In this document: positions 63,493 to 64,000 of the stretch, one piece after another
Position numbering within the stretch: position 1 is the stretch's first letter
Layout of the letters: the number at the start of each line of letters is the position of its first letter
Source: Sphingorhabdus sp. EL138
Lineage (GTDB): Bacteria; Pseudomonadota; Alphaproteobacteria; Sphingomonadales; Sphingomonadaceae
DNA: 64,000 bases
NCBI RefSeq assembly: GCF_945882965.1
Contig: NZ_CAMCWY010000003.1
Location: forward strand, 1 to 64,000
Direction: 5' to 3'
Made by a program: the position numbers and the translations under genes
The notes under the pieces: generated by a model
What the model was told of the DNA's origin: nothing
Databases searched by the model: none
What the model saw: only the letters and a program-made list of their open reading frames with translations

Positions 63493-64000
63493 GCATTTCG
63501 GAAACTTTAGAGACACGCCTGTCGCTGGCCGGTAAAACAGCCGTAGTGACAGGTGCTGCCAGTGGAATCGGTTTAGCTACTGCAAGGCTCTTTAGCCAAT
63601 TAGGCGCACAAACCGTGTTGCTTGACCGTGACCCAGATAAATTGAAATCAGGAACCAATGCGTGCACTGGTCAGCCCGGGCACGCACTTGGTTTTGAAGT
63701 TGATCTCGGCAACGCCGCAGCCATTGAAAATTGCTTTCAGCAAATAAATAACAAATGCGGTGGCATCGACATTCTTGTGAATTCGGCTGCCATGAATGTC
63801 TCAGGCCCAAGCGTCGATTATGATTTGGCAACTTGGCAGCAGGTTATTGATGTGAACCTGACAGGCTTATTTCTCGCATGCAGGCTTTCGGCCCGGTCTA
63901 TGATCGAACGCAAGGTAGGCGGATCAATAGTCAATGTTGCTTCGGTTGGAGGGTTAAGCGCCAATATTACGGGAAGGGCAAACGCAAATCCGTCTTACCG
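63489..64000 (+). CDS. Short-chain dehydrogenase, 3' end cut by window
   Basis: From a GTG overlapping the monooxygenase stop, 170 codons are open to the window end. The product shows GKTAVVTGAASGIGLATARLF, an Asp after the second strand (LLDRD, NAD type), FEVDLGN, DILVNSAAMN and SIVNVASVGG. The frame ends at the first residues of the likely catalytic Tyr motif (NPSYR). It probably supplies or consumes the ketone used by the monooxygenase. Confidence 0.92.
   Translation, partial: MSISETLETRLSLAGKTAVVTGAASGIGLATARLFSQLGAQTVLLDRDPDKLKSGTNACTGQPGHALGFEVDLGNAAAIENCFQQINNKCGGIDILVNSAAMNVSGPSVDYDLATWQQVIDVNLTGLFLACRLSARSMIERKVGGSIVNVASVGGLSANITGRANANPSY

Overview
The window reads as chromosome of an aerobic, heterotrophic alphaproteobacterium of the order Sphingomonadales, probably aquatic. 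This placement is an inference from the gene set (a TonB/ExbB/ExbD/ExbD operon, a glycine-zipper protein with GYYD repeats, DUF2794, a bacterial alternative oxidase, a carotenoid oxygenase, and a proteorhodopsin-type pump with a Blh retinal-forming enzyme) and from intergenic double-hairpin repeats. No taxonomic search was run. Coding density is high, start codons include several TTG and GTG, and most operons show 4-bp stop/start overlaps.

Layout. 1-2.6 kb: a cut NRDE/TANGO2 protein, a small acidic protein, DUF952, a secreted nuclease and a K+ channel-like protein with an altered filter. 2.6-5.8 kb: class I ribonucleotide reductase (nrdB, nrdA; NrdA has no ATP-cone). 6.4-13.2 kb: class I fumarase, FKBP, S21 with a structured leader, class II aldolase, an orphan 2Fe-2S subunit, HNH nuclease, GluQ, a HIG1-type protein and a PduO-type cobalamin adenosyltransferase. 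14.3-16.9 kb: tonB-exbB-exbD-exbD. 17.2-20.3 kb: M20 peptidase, blh and a green-tuned proton-pumping rhodopsin with the glycine 'window' of carotenoid-antenna rhodopsins. 20.6-21.7 kb: a glycine-zipper/GYYD-repeat surface protein broken by one in-frame TAA. 21.8-23.6 kb: glnB-glnA behind a sigma-54-like promoter.

23.7-34.6 kb: PQQ alcohol dehydrogenase with a c-type haem, DJ-1/PfpI protein, thiolase, acyl-CoA synthetase divergent from a coniferyl-aldehyde-type dehydrogenase, tRNA-Leu(CAA), an SDR, a quinone oxidoreductase and an LplT-like transporter: alcohol, aldehyde and acyl-CoA catabolism. 34.8-38.2 kb: pgsA-moaD-moaE, oxyR, cysE-DUF2794. 38.2-46.8 kb: an SDR and the full phosphate locus phoR-pstSCAB-phoU-phoB with a recognisable PHO box. 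46.9-51.5 kb: gph, glmU and glmS, with a VapBC-type toxin-antitoxin pair sitting between glmU and glmS. 52.1-56.7 kb: cyanide-resistant alternative oxidase, argD-argF-hslO and a secreted Cys-containing protein.

56.8-64 kb: glutaryl-CoA dehydrogenase, an ALDH7-type aldehyde dehydrogenase with two one-base homopolymer frameshifts, and a carotenoid/stilbene oxygenase. Then comes a 700-bp scar holding only the first ~60 codons of a 2-oxoglutarate:ferredoxin oxidoreductase alpha gene, followed by a Baeyer-Villiger-type monooxygenase overlapping a short-chain dehydrogenase cut by the window end. This right edge looks like an acquired or rearranged catabolic segment. No CRISPR array, phage, intact insertion sequence or replication origin was seen. 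The points most worth checking are the in-frame TAA, the rhodopsin/blh pair with a 32-bp palindrome at the blh start, the VapBC insertion, and the korA remnant junction.
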